A stretch of DNA of 8,111 nucleotides from Thermotogae bacterium (lineage in GTDB: Bacteria > Thermotogota > Thermotogae > UBA12178): NCBI GenBank assembly GCA_003641795.1, contig QNAP01000073.1, positions 1 through 8,111 of the forward strand, in the 5' to 3' direction. The notes below the pieces were generated by a model. That model ran no database searches, was not told the origin of the DNA, and was given only the letters and a program-made list of their open reading frames with translations. Both the position numbers and the translations under genes were made by a program. Positions 1 through 6,079 of the stretch are shown here, piece after piece (the first letter of the stretch is position 1; each line of letters opens with the position of its first letter).

Positions 1-378
1 ATAATAGATACCCGAGGAAGTGACAAATCCCCCACGCTCACACAGCTTGCACTCGCTTTTTTCCTCCTTCGCATCCACAAAACGACCCTCGCGAAGAGAT
101 AGAGATAGGGATTTCACATAGCAGAATGCTTGTTGTGCTCCGCTTTTTCCCTCGCTCGCACTCACAAACAGGCACTTCCATGAAGATTCAACATCCTGTT
201 TCAGCTTCATGCTCGCTACTTCCATGTAGCTCGGTGCCCGTTTGTATGAGTGCTCGCTTCGGCGCTTCGCAAGACAAGCTTTCTGCAATGTGGAATCAAG
301 TGGGAAGGAAAGCAAAAGCTTGTCCAGCTGATCAATGATCTTTACAACATCGCTTTTTGAAAGTTCTTGTGGTGCCAT
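1..378 (-). CDS. Unrecognised protein with a CXXC motif, N-terminal 126 residues (cut by window edge)
   Basis: The minus strand is open without a stop from an ATG at 378-376 to the left edge, so the 3' end lies outside the window. The start is chosen because a strong AGAAAGGAGG site sits 10 nt upstream. Another ATG at 382-380 is better spaced (6 nt) but its frame stops after 16 codons. The product begins MAPQELSKSDVVKIIDQLDK, a predicted helical start, and is rich in Ser, Lys and Glu. It has Cys at 35, 69, 86, 110 and 113; Cys110-Lys-Leu-Cys113 is a possible half of a zinc knuckle. No signal peptide or membrane segment is visible. Residues 71-81 (FVSASEGKSGA) and 100-110 (FVDAKEEKSEC) are a weak internal repeat 29 codons apart. 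I do not recognise the family and assign no function. The strong ribosome binding site and 126 open codons favour a real gene, but the repetitive base composition leaves doubt. Confidence 0.5.
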   Translation of the reverse strand, partial: MAPQELSKSDVVKIIDQLDKLLLSFPLDSTLQKACLAKRRSEHSYKRAPSYMEVASMKLKQDVESSWKCLFVSASEGKSGAQQAFCYVKSLSLSLREGRFVDAKEEKSECKLCERGGFVTSSGIYY

Positions 379-385
379 TCATTTG

Positions 386-443
386 GGCCTCCTTTCTTGT
401 TTTGAGATATTTCAATGGTGCCGCCATTGAAATTTGGGAGGCC
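386..443 (-). promoter_or_regulatory. Nested inverted repeat able to sequester the ribosome binding site of the left-edge gene
   Basis: Read as minus-strand RNA, GGCCUCC (443-437) is perfectly complementary to GGAGGCC (392-386), which contains the Shine-Dalgarno of the gene starting at 378. Between these arms lies a second perfect 10-bp hairpin, AUUUCAAUGG (433-424) with CCAUUGAAAU (418-409) around a five-base loop. Both pairings are seen directly in the sequence. That they control translation is inference. No convincing promoter was found upstream on this strand, so it is unproven that the transcript includes the outer arm. Confidence 0.4.
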
Positions 444-601
444 TACTTTTTTCGTGGCATTCTACTCTGATTAATCAATCCTTCTTTACCTCGCCCCAAT
501 TTGCTTGCAGTATGTCTTAACAAGAGAGCATCTGGATTAAGTTGTGATGAAGCAGCCTTCACAAGTCCTCATCTTTTCCACAATTTGTGAGCTCCTCTCA
601 A
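444..601. other. Intergenic stretch without a supported gene
   Basis: Between the left-edge hairpin and the codB promoter I see no convincing gene, RNA or mobile element. A perfect 10-bp palindrome, TGATTAATCA, lies at 468-477 and could be a protein-binding site, though nothing ties it to a regulator. On the minus strand 562-443 is a 39-codon open frame starting GTG without a good ribosome binding site; it is not called as a gene. Confidence 0.5.
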
Positions 602-629
602 TTTTTTGTACTCAAAACCCACCTATAAT
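602..629 (+). promoter_or_regulatory. Probable sigma-A type promoter of codBA
   Basis: A perfect TATAAT -10 box lies at 624-629. The -35 side is poor: TTTTTT at 602-607 gives a 16-nt spacer, in a T-rich stretch. Transcription would start near 636, leaving a leader of about 44 nt before the GTG start at 680. That is too short for a known riboswitch, so control, if any, is probably at initiation. Confidence 0.6.
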
Positions 630-665
630 CAAAAAAACGTCGTAATTCAATCCATTTCGTGTTAC

Positions 666-673
666 AGGAGGTG
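666..673 (+). promoter_or_regulatory. Ribosome binding site deciding the codB start
   Basis: AGGAGGTG at 666-673 is close to a perfect anti-16S match and lies about 8 nt before GTG at 680. It rules out the in-frame GTG at 659, which is upstream of this site and has no ribosome binding site of its own. Confidence 0.8.
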
Positions 674-679
674 TGGCAG

Positions 680-1981
680 GTGACAGAAAGGCGGCAAGTC
701 AAAAAGGAGGCGAAGTTCGAAGATTTTCCTTTGAGCGAAGTCCCCTTGAGTGAGCGCAAAGGTTTTTGGTCGGTTTCCCTGGTGCTCTTAGGGTTTACTT
801 TCTTCACAGCTACTATGTGGGCAGGAGGTTCACTGGGTAGCGCGTTCAAATGGGGTGAATTGGTGACATTGATCGCCATCGGTAACCTTCTGCTCGGAGC
901 CTACGTAGCAGTCCTCGGGTATATCGCTTACAAAAGCGGTTTGAGCACCGTGCTTCTTGGCAGGTACAGTTTCGGAGATTGGGGTAGCAAATGGCCTGAC
1001 TTCGTCCTCGGGTTCACGCAGATCGGTTGGTACGCTTGGGGAACCGCCACTATTGCGATACTGTTGGTCGAGTCCTTAGGCATACCAGAAGCTTGGAAGG
1101 TCTTACTCATGATTGTCTTCGGGTTTGCCTTTTGTTGGACAGCATACGTAGGTTACAGAGGACTGGAGATCCTCTCGAGATTTGCCGTGCCCCTCATGAC
1201 CATCCTCATCATTTGGAGCATGACCATAGCCACCAAGGATGCTGGAGGCTTGGCAGGGCTCATGAAGATCGAGCCCACTGCACAGATGAGTGTGGGGGCA
1301 GCTATAACCGTGATCTTCGGTACCTTCGTCAGCGGCGGAACCCAGTCCACCAATTGGACTCGCTTTTCCAGGACTGCTTTCACTGCGGTTGTGGGAAGCC
1401 TCTTGGCCTTTTTTATAGGCAACGGTCTCATGGTTTTCGCCGGGGCTTATGGAGCGTTGGTATATCAAGAACCCGACATTGTCAACGTGTTGAAGATACA
1501 AGGGTTGTTAGGTTGGGCCATCGTGATGCTCTTCGCCAATATCTGGACCACTCAGGACAACACCATATACAACTTTTCTGTGGCCGGATGCAATATGTTC
1601 AGGACAGAGAAGAGGAGATACTTCACCCTGGGCGGTGCAGCCATTGGAACAGTGCTCGCTATCTTGGGTATGTACAACTGGCTGATACCTTATCTCGTTC
1701 TGCTGGGCACTTTCATTCCTCCCATCGGTGGCGTTATCATGGCCGACTTCTTTGTGAAATATAAGGGTAAATACCCAAAGTTCTCTCAGGTAAGGTTCCG
1801 AAAGTTTAACTGGCCAGGTATTCTGGGATACATCGTTGGTGCGCTTCTGGCCAAGTTCAGTCCGGGTATCCCTCCCATCAACGGAATTATCGGTGCTTTT
1901 GTGGGGTACGCAGTCTTCTATTGGATTTTCAAGGCTTTTGGTGTGAATGTTGAACATCAAGTTGTACCTGAAACTGAGTGA
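680..1981 (+). CDS. codB: Cytosine permease (NCS1 family)
   Basis: An inner-membrane transporter that imports cytosine, probably with a cation, and belongs to the NCS1 nucleobase symporter family. The 433-residue product has the usual family length (about 420) and about twelve hydrophobic segments after a charged N-terminus of some 28 residues. It aligns throughout with E. coli CodB as I recall it: GFTFFTATMWAGGSLG at residues 38-53, GNLLLG at 68-73, LLGRYSFG at 92-99, NIWTTQDN at 287-294 and IPPIGGVIMADF at 346-357. The first and fourth of these lie in the TM1 and TM8 regions that form the substrate site in the family. The start is GTG with a strong ribosome binding site. The stop is 25 nt before the deaminase gene, so the two form one operon, and this pairing is the best evidence that the substrate is cytosine. 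A related purine or pyrimidine base cannot be excluded. Confidence 0.93.
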   Translation: MTERRQVKKEAKFEDFPLSEVPLSERKGFWSVSLVLLGFTFFTATMWAGGSLGSAFKWGELVTLIAIGNLLLGAYVAVLGYIAYKSGLSTVLLGRYSFGDWGSKWPDFVLGFTQIGWYAWGTATIAILLVESLGIPEAWKVLLMIVFGFAFCWTAYVGYRGLEILSRFAVPLMTILIIWSMTIATKDAGGLAGLMKIEPTAQMSVGAAITVIFGTFVSGGTQSTNWTRFSRTAFTAVVGSLLAFFIGNGLMVFAGAYGALVYQEPDIVNVLKIQGLLGWAIVMLFANIWTTQDNTIYNFSVAGCNMFRTEKRRYFTLGGAAIGTVLAILGMYNWLIPYLVLLGTFIPPIGGVIMADFFVKYKGKYPKFSQVRFRKFNWPGILGYIVGALLAKFSPGIPPINGIIGAFVGYAVFYWIFKAFGVNVEHQVVPETE

Positions 1982-2006
1982 GAAGAGGAAGTAGAGGTGA
2001 ACCTTG

Positions 2007-3278
2007 ATGGATCTGATTATTCGCAATGCACGTTTGAAAGGTCAAGACAATCTCAAAGATATTGGTGTAAATGGCGACAGAATCGTGGCTATCAGAGATA
2101 AGATTGAAGAGAAGGGGACTACTGAAATCGATGCAGCTGGCAACCTTGTAACACCTCCTTTTGTGGATCCTCACATTCACCTTGACGCTGTACTCACAGT
2201 TGGAGATCCTCAATACAACATGAGCGGGACTCTCTTAGAGGGTATAGAAATCTGGAGCAAAAGAAAAGCGAAGCTCACCTTCGACGATATCAAGAAACGT
2301 GCTATAGAAGCCATAAAATGGGAAGTCGCTCAGGGAACACTGAAGATCAGGACTCATGTAGACGTTTGTGATCCAAGTCTTGTGGCACTTGAAGCGATGG
2401 TTGAAGTGAAGAATGAAGTGAAAGGATTAGCGGATCTCCAGATAGTGGCGTTCCCCCAAGAAGGCATCGTGAGTTATCCGAACGGTAAAGAGCTCATGAG
2501 AAAAGCACTCGAGAAGGGCGCTGATATCGTTGGTGGTATCCCCCATTACGAATGGTCCAGAGAGGACGGTATAGAGAGTCTTGACATCGTCTTCGAGCTC
2601 GCCAAGGAGTTCGACAAGGACATCGATGTGCATATCGACGAGACCGACGACGACCACTCCAGATTTACCGAGTACTTAGCTTCGAAAACGCTAAAAGAAG
2701 GCTACCAAGGACGCGTCACCGCCAGTCATACCACAGCTATGCATTCCTACAACAACGCTTACGCCTTCAAACTCATAGGACTTCTCAAAAAAGCTGGGGT
2801 TAACGTTATCACAAATCCCCTCGACAATATAGCTCTGCAAGGAAGATTTGATACCTATCCCAAGCGTCGGGGTTTGACACGGGTAAAGGAACTTCTCGAA
2901 GCGGGGGTTAACGTCGGAATAGGCCACGACTCCATTCTCGACCCCTGGTACCCGCTGGGTCGAGGCAACATGCTCCAAGTTGCCTTCATGTGTCTCAACG
3001 TTACCCACATGACGGGGTACAACGAAATGCTCAAAATTTTCGACGCCATAACTGTGAACTCCGCCAAAATATTCAGGCTCAAAGACTACGGTATAAGAGA
3101 AGGCAATCGCGCAGATATCGTAGTCCTCAACGCCCCCAGTGAAATCGAAGCGATCCGTCTCATGGCAGAAGCACTGTACGTGATAAAGGACGGAAAAGTC
3201 GTTGCGAACACACAACCAGCGTCTTCAACTGTCAACGGCGAAAGCATTACCTTCAGAGTGTCCGGTATATACGATTAA
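2007..3278 (+). CDS. codA: Cytosine deaminase (CodA-type amidohydrolase)
   Basis: A cytoplasmic metal-dependent enzyme of the amidohydrolase superfamily that hydrolyses cytosine to uracil and ammonia; E. coli CodA also deaminates isoguanine. The 423-residue product aligns with E. coli CodA (427) at a constant offset of five residues. Metal ligands are His56 and His58 in DPHIHLD, His209 and Asp308. Gln151 in FPQEG, Glu212 in VHIDETDD and His241 in ASHTTAMHSY match the E. coli residues for substrate binding and catalysis. Other matches are LQGRFDTYPKRRG (277-289) and DPWYPLG (312-318). The main oddity is Ser309 where E. coli has Asp314, directly after the metal-binding Asp. ATG at 2007 is preferred to TTG at 2004 because AGAGGTGA (1993-2000) sits 6 nt before it. 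The gene follows codB closely and is co-transcribed. The family is certain; cytosine as the main substrate is very likely given codB, but the Ser change could widen specificity. Confidence 0.94.
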   Translation: MDLIIRNARLKGQDNLKDIGVNGDRIVAIRDKIEEKGTTEIDAAGNLVTPPFVDPHIHLDAVLTVGDPQYNMSGTLLEGIEIWSKRKAKLTFDDIKKRAIEAIKWEVAQGTLKIRTHVDVCDPSLVALEAMVEVKNEVKGLADLQIVAFPQEGIVSYPNGKELMRKALEKGADIVGGIPHYEWSREDGIESLDIVFELAKEFDKDIDVHIDETDDDHSRFTEYLASKTLKEGYQGRVTASHTTAMHSYNNAYAFKLIGLLKKAGVNVITNPLDNIALQGRFDTYPKRRGLTRVKELLEAGVNVGIGHDSILDPWYPLGRGNMLQVAFMCLNVTHMTGYNEMLKIFDAITVNSAKIFRLKDYGIREGNRADIVVLNAPSEIEAIRLMAEALYVIKDGKVVANTQPASSTVNGESITFRVSGIYD

Positions 3279-3328
3279 CATATCAACAGTGGAATTTGAA
3301 AAAAGACTCGTTGCAGAACTTTAGAATT

Positions 3329-3352
3329 CGTCTTCCAACGACTTTGAAGACG
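3329..3352. repeat. Inverted repeat in the codA 3' region
   Basis: CGTCTTC (3329-3335) and GAAGACG (3346-3352) are perfect 7-bp arms around a 10-nt loop. No T-run follows on either strand, so it is not a terminator by itself. It could stabilise the 3' end of the codBA message or be chance. Confidence 0.3.
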
Positions 3353-3390
3353 CTCAATACCATTCTCCTTTTGTGTTCCTCTCTTCGCAT

Positions 3391-3416
3391 AAAAAGCGCC
3401 CTGAAGGGCGCTTTTT
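3391..3416. terminator. Bidirectional intrinsic terminator between codA and mgtE
   Basis: AAAAAGCGCCC (3391-3401) and GGGCGCTTTTT (3406-3416) pair perfectly over 11 bp around a TGAA tetraloop. The G+C-rich core is followed by five T on both strands. It lies 112 nt after the codA stop and 57 nt after the mgtE stop, exactly where two convergent transcripts need to end. Confidence 0.93.
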
Positions 3417-3473
3417 ACAGGCTGGCTGAAATATGTGTTCCCCTCTCTTTATCACCATCTACATTTCCTTGCT

Positions 3474-4820
3474 TCAAATGCCCAAGAGTTTGTGCGCTAC
3501 GACGAAATAGATGAGCATACCGCTCACGTCCACAATGGTCGTTATCACTGGCCCTGCCATGACAGCAGGGTCGATCTTCAACAACCTTCCGAGGAAGGGT
3601 AGAATGGTCCCCAGAACGTTGGCATATACTATCACCAAAAGGAGTGCAAAAGCTGCGGTAACGTTGACCAATATGTTGTCCGTGATAAAAAATGCTCGGA
3701 TAAAAAGCAGGCCGCCCAACGATGCCCCGAGAATCACTCCCATGAGAACCTCACGCCAGAAAACTCGGAACCAGTCCTTCATCTTCACCTCACCCAAAGC
3801 CATCCCTCGAATTATGAGAGCTGAGATTTGTGCTCCAGCATTTCCTCCTGTTCCCACCATTATGGTCATAAACGCTGCGAGTATCGGTACAGCACTGATC
3901 AGTGCCTCAAACCTGGAAACCACGAAGCTGTTCATGCTTTCCAAGAGCAAGAGGATCGCCAGCCACGGGAAGCGTTTACCGAAGAACGTGGTCATGGTTG
4001 TATGAAAATACGAGGTATAAGTTGCGTTCACACCTGCCATCTTTTGTATATCCTCCGTGGCTTCCTCTTCAATGATGTGAACCACATCGTCGAGGGTTAC
4101 AACACCCACAAGCCTACGGGACGCGTCCACAACTGGCACAGCATAGAGCTCGTGTCGTTTCATCAGAAGAGCCACGTCTTCTTGATCATCGGTGGTGAGA
4201 ACGTAAACAGGTTCTCTGTCAGCAATCTCGCTCACCACGAGCTCGTCTGGAGCTGTAATGAGGTCTTTCAAATCAACAGTCCCCGTCAACCTATCATCTC
4301 CGTTTACCACAAAGATGGTGTCTATGGTGGCTGCTGATTTTCCTTTCTGCCGAACCTTTTTTAAGGCATCTCGCACGATCGTATCCTCGCCGACGTCAAT
4401 GAACCGGGGATTCATGAGTCTCCCCGCTGAGTTTTCTGGGTAATTCAGGATCTCCAGAGTCTCTCGGCGTTCCTCGGGAGTCATCAATTCCAAGAGGGCT
4501 TGTACCACCTGTGGAGGCATCTCGTCCAGTAATTCCGCTCTATCGGAGGGTTCCATACCTTCGATGATATTTCTCAGTGTCACATCACTTTTAAGTGACT
4601 CGATGATTTCGAGTTGCTCATCTGGTTCGAGCTGTGCAAAAACTTCGGCTGCAGTTTCTTGTGGAAGAAGACGAAAAATAACCACCTTTTCGGTGGTATC
4701 CAGTTCCTCTATCATATCGAGGACCCTTCCAGAAGACTGGTCTTGCAAAAGGAGCTTTAACGTCTTCAAATCGCCACGCTCTATCAGTTTGCGAACGTCA
4801 ACTTGGAACTCTACCTTCAT
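3474..4820 (-). CDS. mgtE: Magnesium transporter MgtE
   Basis: A Mg2+-selective channel of the inner membrane, gated by cytoplasmic Mg2+. The 448 residues match the family length (about 450) and layout. There is an acidic, helical N domain (residues 1 to about 130, with repeats of the type LEPDEQLEIIE and MEPSDRAELLDEM). Two CBS domains follow (about 135-200 and 200-260, including YAVPVVDASRRLVGVVTLDD), which bind Mg2+ in the family, then a linking helix and five membrane helices from about residue 285. The pore signatures are visible: MVGTGGNAGAQ in TM2 and DPAVMAGPVITTIVDVSG near the C-terminus. Asp431 there corresponds by position to the pore Asp (432) of the Thermus thermophilus structure. 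The ATG at 4820 has AGGAGG 7 nt upstream. The gene faces codA across a shared terminator and is divergent from asd. Its leader holds a possible regulatory short ORF. Confidence 0.95.
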   Translation of the reverse strand: MKVEFQVDVRKLIERGDLKTLKLLLQDQSSGRVLDMIEELDTTEKVVIFRLLPQETAAEVFAQLEPDEQLEIIESLKSDVTLRNIIEGMEPSDRAELLDEMPPQVVQALLELMTPEERRETLEILNYPENSAGRLMNPRFIDVGEDTIVRDALKKVRQKGKSAATIDTIFVVNGDDRLTGTVDLKDLITAPDELVVSEIADREPVYVLTTDDQEDVALLMKRHELYAVPVVDASRRLVGVVTLDDVVHIIEEEATEDIQKMAGVNATYTSYFHTTMTTFFGKRFPWLAILLLLESMNSFVVSRFEALISAVPILAAFMTIMVGTGGNAGAQISALIIRGMALGEVKMKDWFRVFWREVLMGVILGASLGGLLFIRAFFITDNILVNVTAAFALLLVIVYANVLGTILPFLGRLLKIDPAVMAGPVITTIVDVSGMLIYFVVAHKLLGI

Positions 4821-4851
4821 GCTCCGACCTCCTTTCTTCTCGTTTTTTCAA

Positions 4852-4887
4852 CTAAGGTGGACGGCTACTCGGACAATCATCTCCCAT
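4852..4887 (-). CDS. Candidate 11-residue leader peptide of mgtE, MGDDCPSSRPP
   Basis: ATG at 4887-4885 opens an 11-codon frame ending in TAG (4854-4852), with a Shine-Dalgarno GGGAGGT (4900-4894) about 7 nt upstream, as good as that of a full gene. The peptide has two adjacent Asp at positions 3 and 4, Pro at 6, and Pro-Pro directly before the stop. It ends 31 nt before the mgtE start, on the same strand. In Salmonella and E. coli the Mg2+ transporter gene mgtA has a short leader, MgtL ([17 protein letters not shown]), whose acidic and Pro codons make translation sensitive to Mg2+ and proline. The analogy is in composition and position only, with no sequence homology claimed. A chance ORF remains possible. 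Confidence 0.45.
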   Translation of the reverse strand: MGDDCPSSRPP

Positions 4888-4975
4888 GGTCAAACCTCCC
4901 TTCAACTGCTGGAAGCTTGGAATATGCATTCGAGATAGGGTGATCTCACCAATTCACCAGAAACGAAAGCCACCT
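4855..4975 (-). promoter_or_regulatory. Possible switchable RNA structure in the mgtE leader
   Basis: In the minus-strand transcript AGGUGG (4975-4970) can pair perfectly with CCACCU (4860-4855), the two Pro codons that end the leader ORF. The adjoining CU/AG can add two pairs across a bulge. The same CCACCUU can instead pair with AAGGAGG (4834-4828), the mgtE ribosome binding site, with one mismatch. The two pairings exclude each other. Within the loop, GAGAU (4946-4942) can pair with AUCUC (4935-4931). I see no match to the M-box Mg2+ riboswitch core. The pairings are visible; a regulatory role is inference and no strong promoter was found upstream. Confidence 0.3.
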
Positions 4976-5042
4976 GGACGAGATACGAAAAATCGCAGAG
5001 CTTGTAAGATTCGTTCATTCTTCTGCTCCATTCTTGAGGGCA

Positions 5043-5071
5043 TTTCCACAAGGCTGCGCTTGAAGTATAAT
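5043..5071 (+). promoter_or_regulatory. Promoter of the asd-dapFAB operon
   Basis: TTTCCA (5043-5048; four of six matches to TTGACA) and a perfect TATAAT (5066-5071) are separated by exactly 17 nt. Transcription would begin near 5078, leaving only about 30 nt before the TTG start of asd. A transcript from here cannot contain a lysine riboswitch. The -10 overlaps a TATTAT read on the opposite strand (5072-5067), which could serve mgtE, but that strand lacks a matching -35. Confidence 0.7.
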
Positions 5072-5094
5072 AGCACAAACTATTCTGAGATTGT

Positions 5095-5100
5095 GGAGGT
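5095..5100 (+). promoter_or_regulatory. Ribosome binding site deciding the asd TTG start
   Basis: GGAGGT at 5095-5100 lies 7 nt before TTG at 5108. The frame stays open upstream to 4886, but that part lies before the promoter and shows no dehydrogenase sequence, so a longer N-terminus is rejected. Confidence 0.8.
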
Positions 5101-5107
5101 GGAAAGA

Positions 5108-6079
5108 TTGAGAATAGCTGTTGTTGGAGCCACCGGCGAAGTCGGCAGAATGATGGTGAAAGTGTTGGAAGAGTATGGAATAGAACCGTCAGAGCTTCGA
5201 CTCTACGCGTCGAGACGTTCGGCAGGCACGAAGTTGATCTTTCAAGATCGAGAGATCACGGTAAGTGAACTCACGGAAGAGGCGATGAAAGATGGATTTG
5301 ACTACGCTCTCTTCTCCGCGGGAGCCGATGTCTCCAAACATTTCGCTCCCATCGCGGCATCCCACGGTACCATCGTGATAGACAATTCCTCAGCCTTTCG
5401 TCTCGTCGAAGGGATACCTCTGGTAGTGCCCGAAATAAACGGATATCTGGTGGATGATTATCGTGGTATCATAGCCAATCCCAACTGCTCCACGATACAG
5501 ATGGTACTCTCACTCTACACGGTACACAGAGAGTTCGAGATCCGTAGAATTGTGGTGTCAACCTATCAAGCAGTTTCCGGCGCAGGCAGGAAGGCAATCG
5601 ACGAACTCCAGAAACAGATGGAGGGTTCGGATGAACATTCGATTTTCCCGCAAAAGATCCACCTAAACGTGATTCCACAGATTGGCAGTTTCGATGAAAC
5701 TGGATTTTCCACAGAGGAGTTGAAGATGATCAACGAAACCCGCAAGATCTTGAACGATCCCTCAATTGATGTTGTGCCGACCACCGTACGTGTCCCTGTT
5801 CTGTATGGCCACTCCGAAGCGGTCTACGTTGAGACGAAGAAACCTTTTGAAAGTTACCAGCAGTTGCGTGAAACGATAGAAAGGGCCGAGGACGTCAAAA
5901 TCGTCGATGATTTCGTCACTCCTTTGGAAGTTGCCGGCAGCGATATCGTCTACGTTTCCCGTATTCGCGTGCTTGACGAAAACCGGTTCGTCTTTTGGAA
6001 CGTGGCGGATAACATCCGCGTGGGAGCAGCTACAAATGCTGTTAGGATACTAAAGAGATCTTTGGGAGGGGCAACATGA
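5108..6079 (+). CDS. asd: Aspartate-semialdehyde dehydrogenase
   Basis: A cytoplasmic NADP-dependent enzyme that reduces aspartyl phosphate to L-aspartate-4-semialdehyde, the branch point to lysine/diaminopimelate and to threonine/methionine. Starting at TTG the product has 323 residues, shorter than the E. coli type (about 367) and similar to the compact bacterial type. It begins MRIAVVGATGEVGRMM, the dinucleotide-binding loop (GATGEVG, 7-13). IDNSSAFR at 91-98 is conserved in the family. NPNCSTIQ (124-131) carries the catalytic Cys127, STYQAVSGAG (151-160) holds Gln154 of the active site, and RVPVLYGHSE (228-237) gives Arg228 and the acid/base His235. The stop overlaps the dapF start (ATGA), so translation is probably coupled. 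It is the first gene of the operon behind a good promoter. I see nothing missing or unusual apart from the TTG start. Confidence 0.95.
   Translation: MRIAVVGATGEVGRMMVKVLEEYGIEPSELRLYASRRSAGTKLIFQDREITVSELTEEAMKDGFDYALFSAGADVSKHFAPIAASHGTIVIDNSSAFRLVEGIPLVVPEINGYLVDDYRGIIANPNCSTIQMVLSLYTVHREFEIRRIVVSTYQAVSGAGRKAIDELQKQMEGSDEHSIFPQKIHLNVIPQIGSFDETGFSTEELKMINETRKILNDPSIDVVPTTVRVPVLYGHSEAVYVETKKPFESYQQLRETIERAEDVKIVDDFVTPLEVAGSDIVYVSRIRVLDENRFVFWNVADNIRVGAATNAVRILKRSLGGAT

Noticed and set aside
104..119. Short GAGATA-type tandem repeat (agagatagagataggg at 96-111) as a microsatellite or CRISPR remnant
   Set aside because: Only about two and a half copies of six bases, within the open frame of the left-edge gene; no CRISPR-like repeat-spacer pattern anywhere in the window.
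126..338. 70-codon plus-strand frame near the left edge
   Set aside because: No ribosome binding site, and it is antisense to the better supported minus-strand gene at 1-378.
443..562. 39-codon minus-strand frame (starts GTG, ends RMPRKK) that looks faintly like a recombinase or transposase tail
   Set aside because: Only a weak ribosome binding site, an in-frame stop three codons upstream, and no recognisable motif; too little to call a gene or pseudogene.
1027..1764. 245-codon plus-strand open frame inside codB
   Set aside because: Lies wholly within codB in another frame, is very rich in Arg and His, and has no ribosome binding site; it is a codon-bias shadow.
3296..3514. 72-codon plus-strand frame after codA
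   Set aside because: Runs through the terminator hairpin and into the 3' end of mgtE, with no ribosome binding site.
3511..4337. Two long plus-strand open frames (164 and 169 codons) antisense to mgtE
   Set aside because: mgtE on the opposite strand has clear family motifs throughout; the antisense frames show no recognisable sequence or ribosome binding sites.
4973..5007. Minus-strand promoter TTACAA-16-TATCTC for mgtE
   Set aside because: Only three of six matches in each hexamer; not strong enough to list.
4821..5040. Mg2+ (M-box) riboswitch before mgtE, or cobalamin, SAM, glycine or lysine riboswitch in the same region
   Set aside because: I compared remembered core motifs on both strands and found none; only local hairpins and the leader ORF remain. 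A covariance-model search would settle it.
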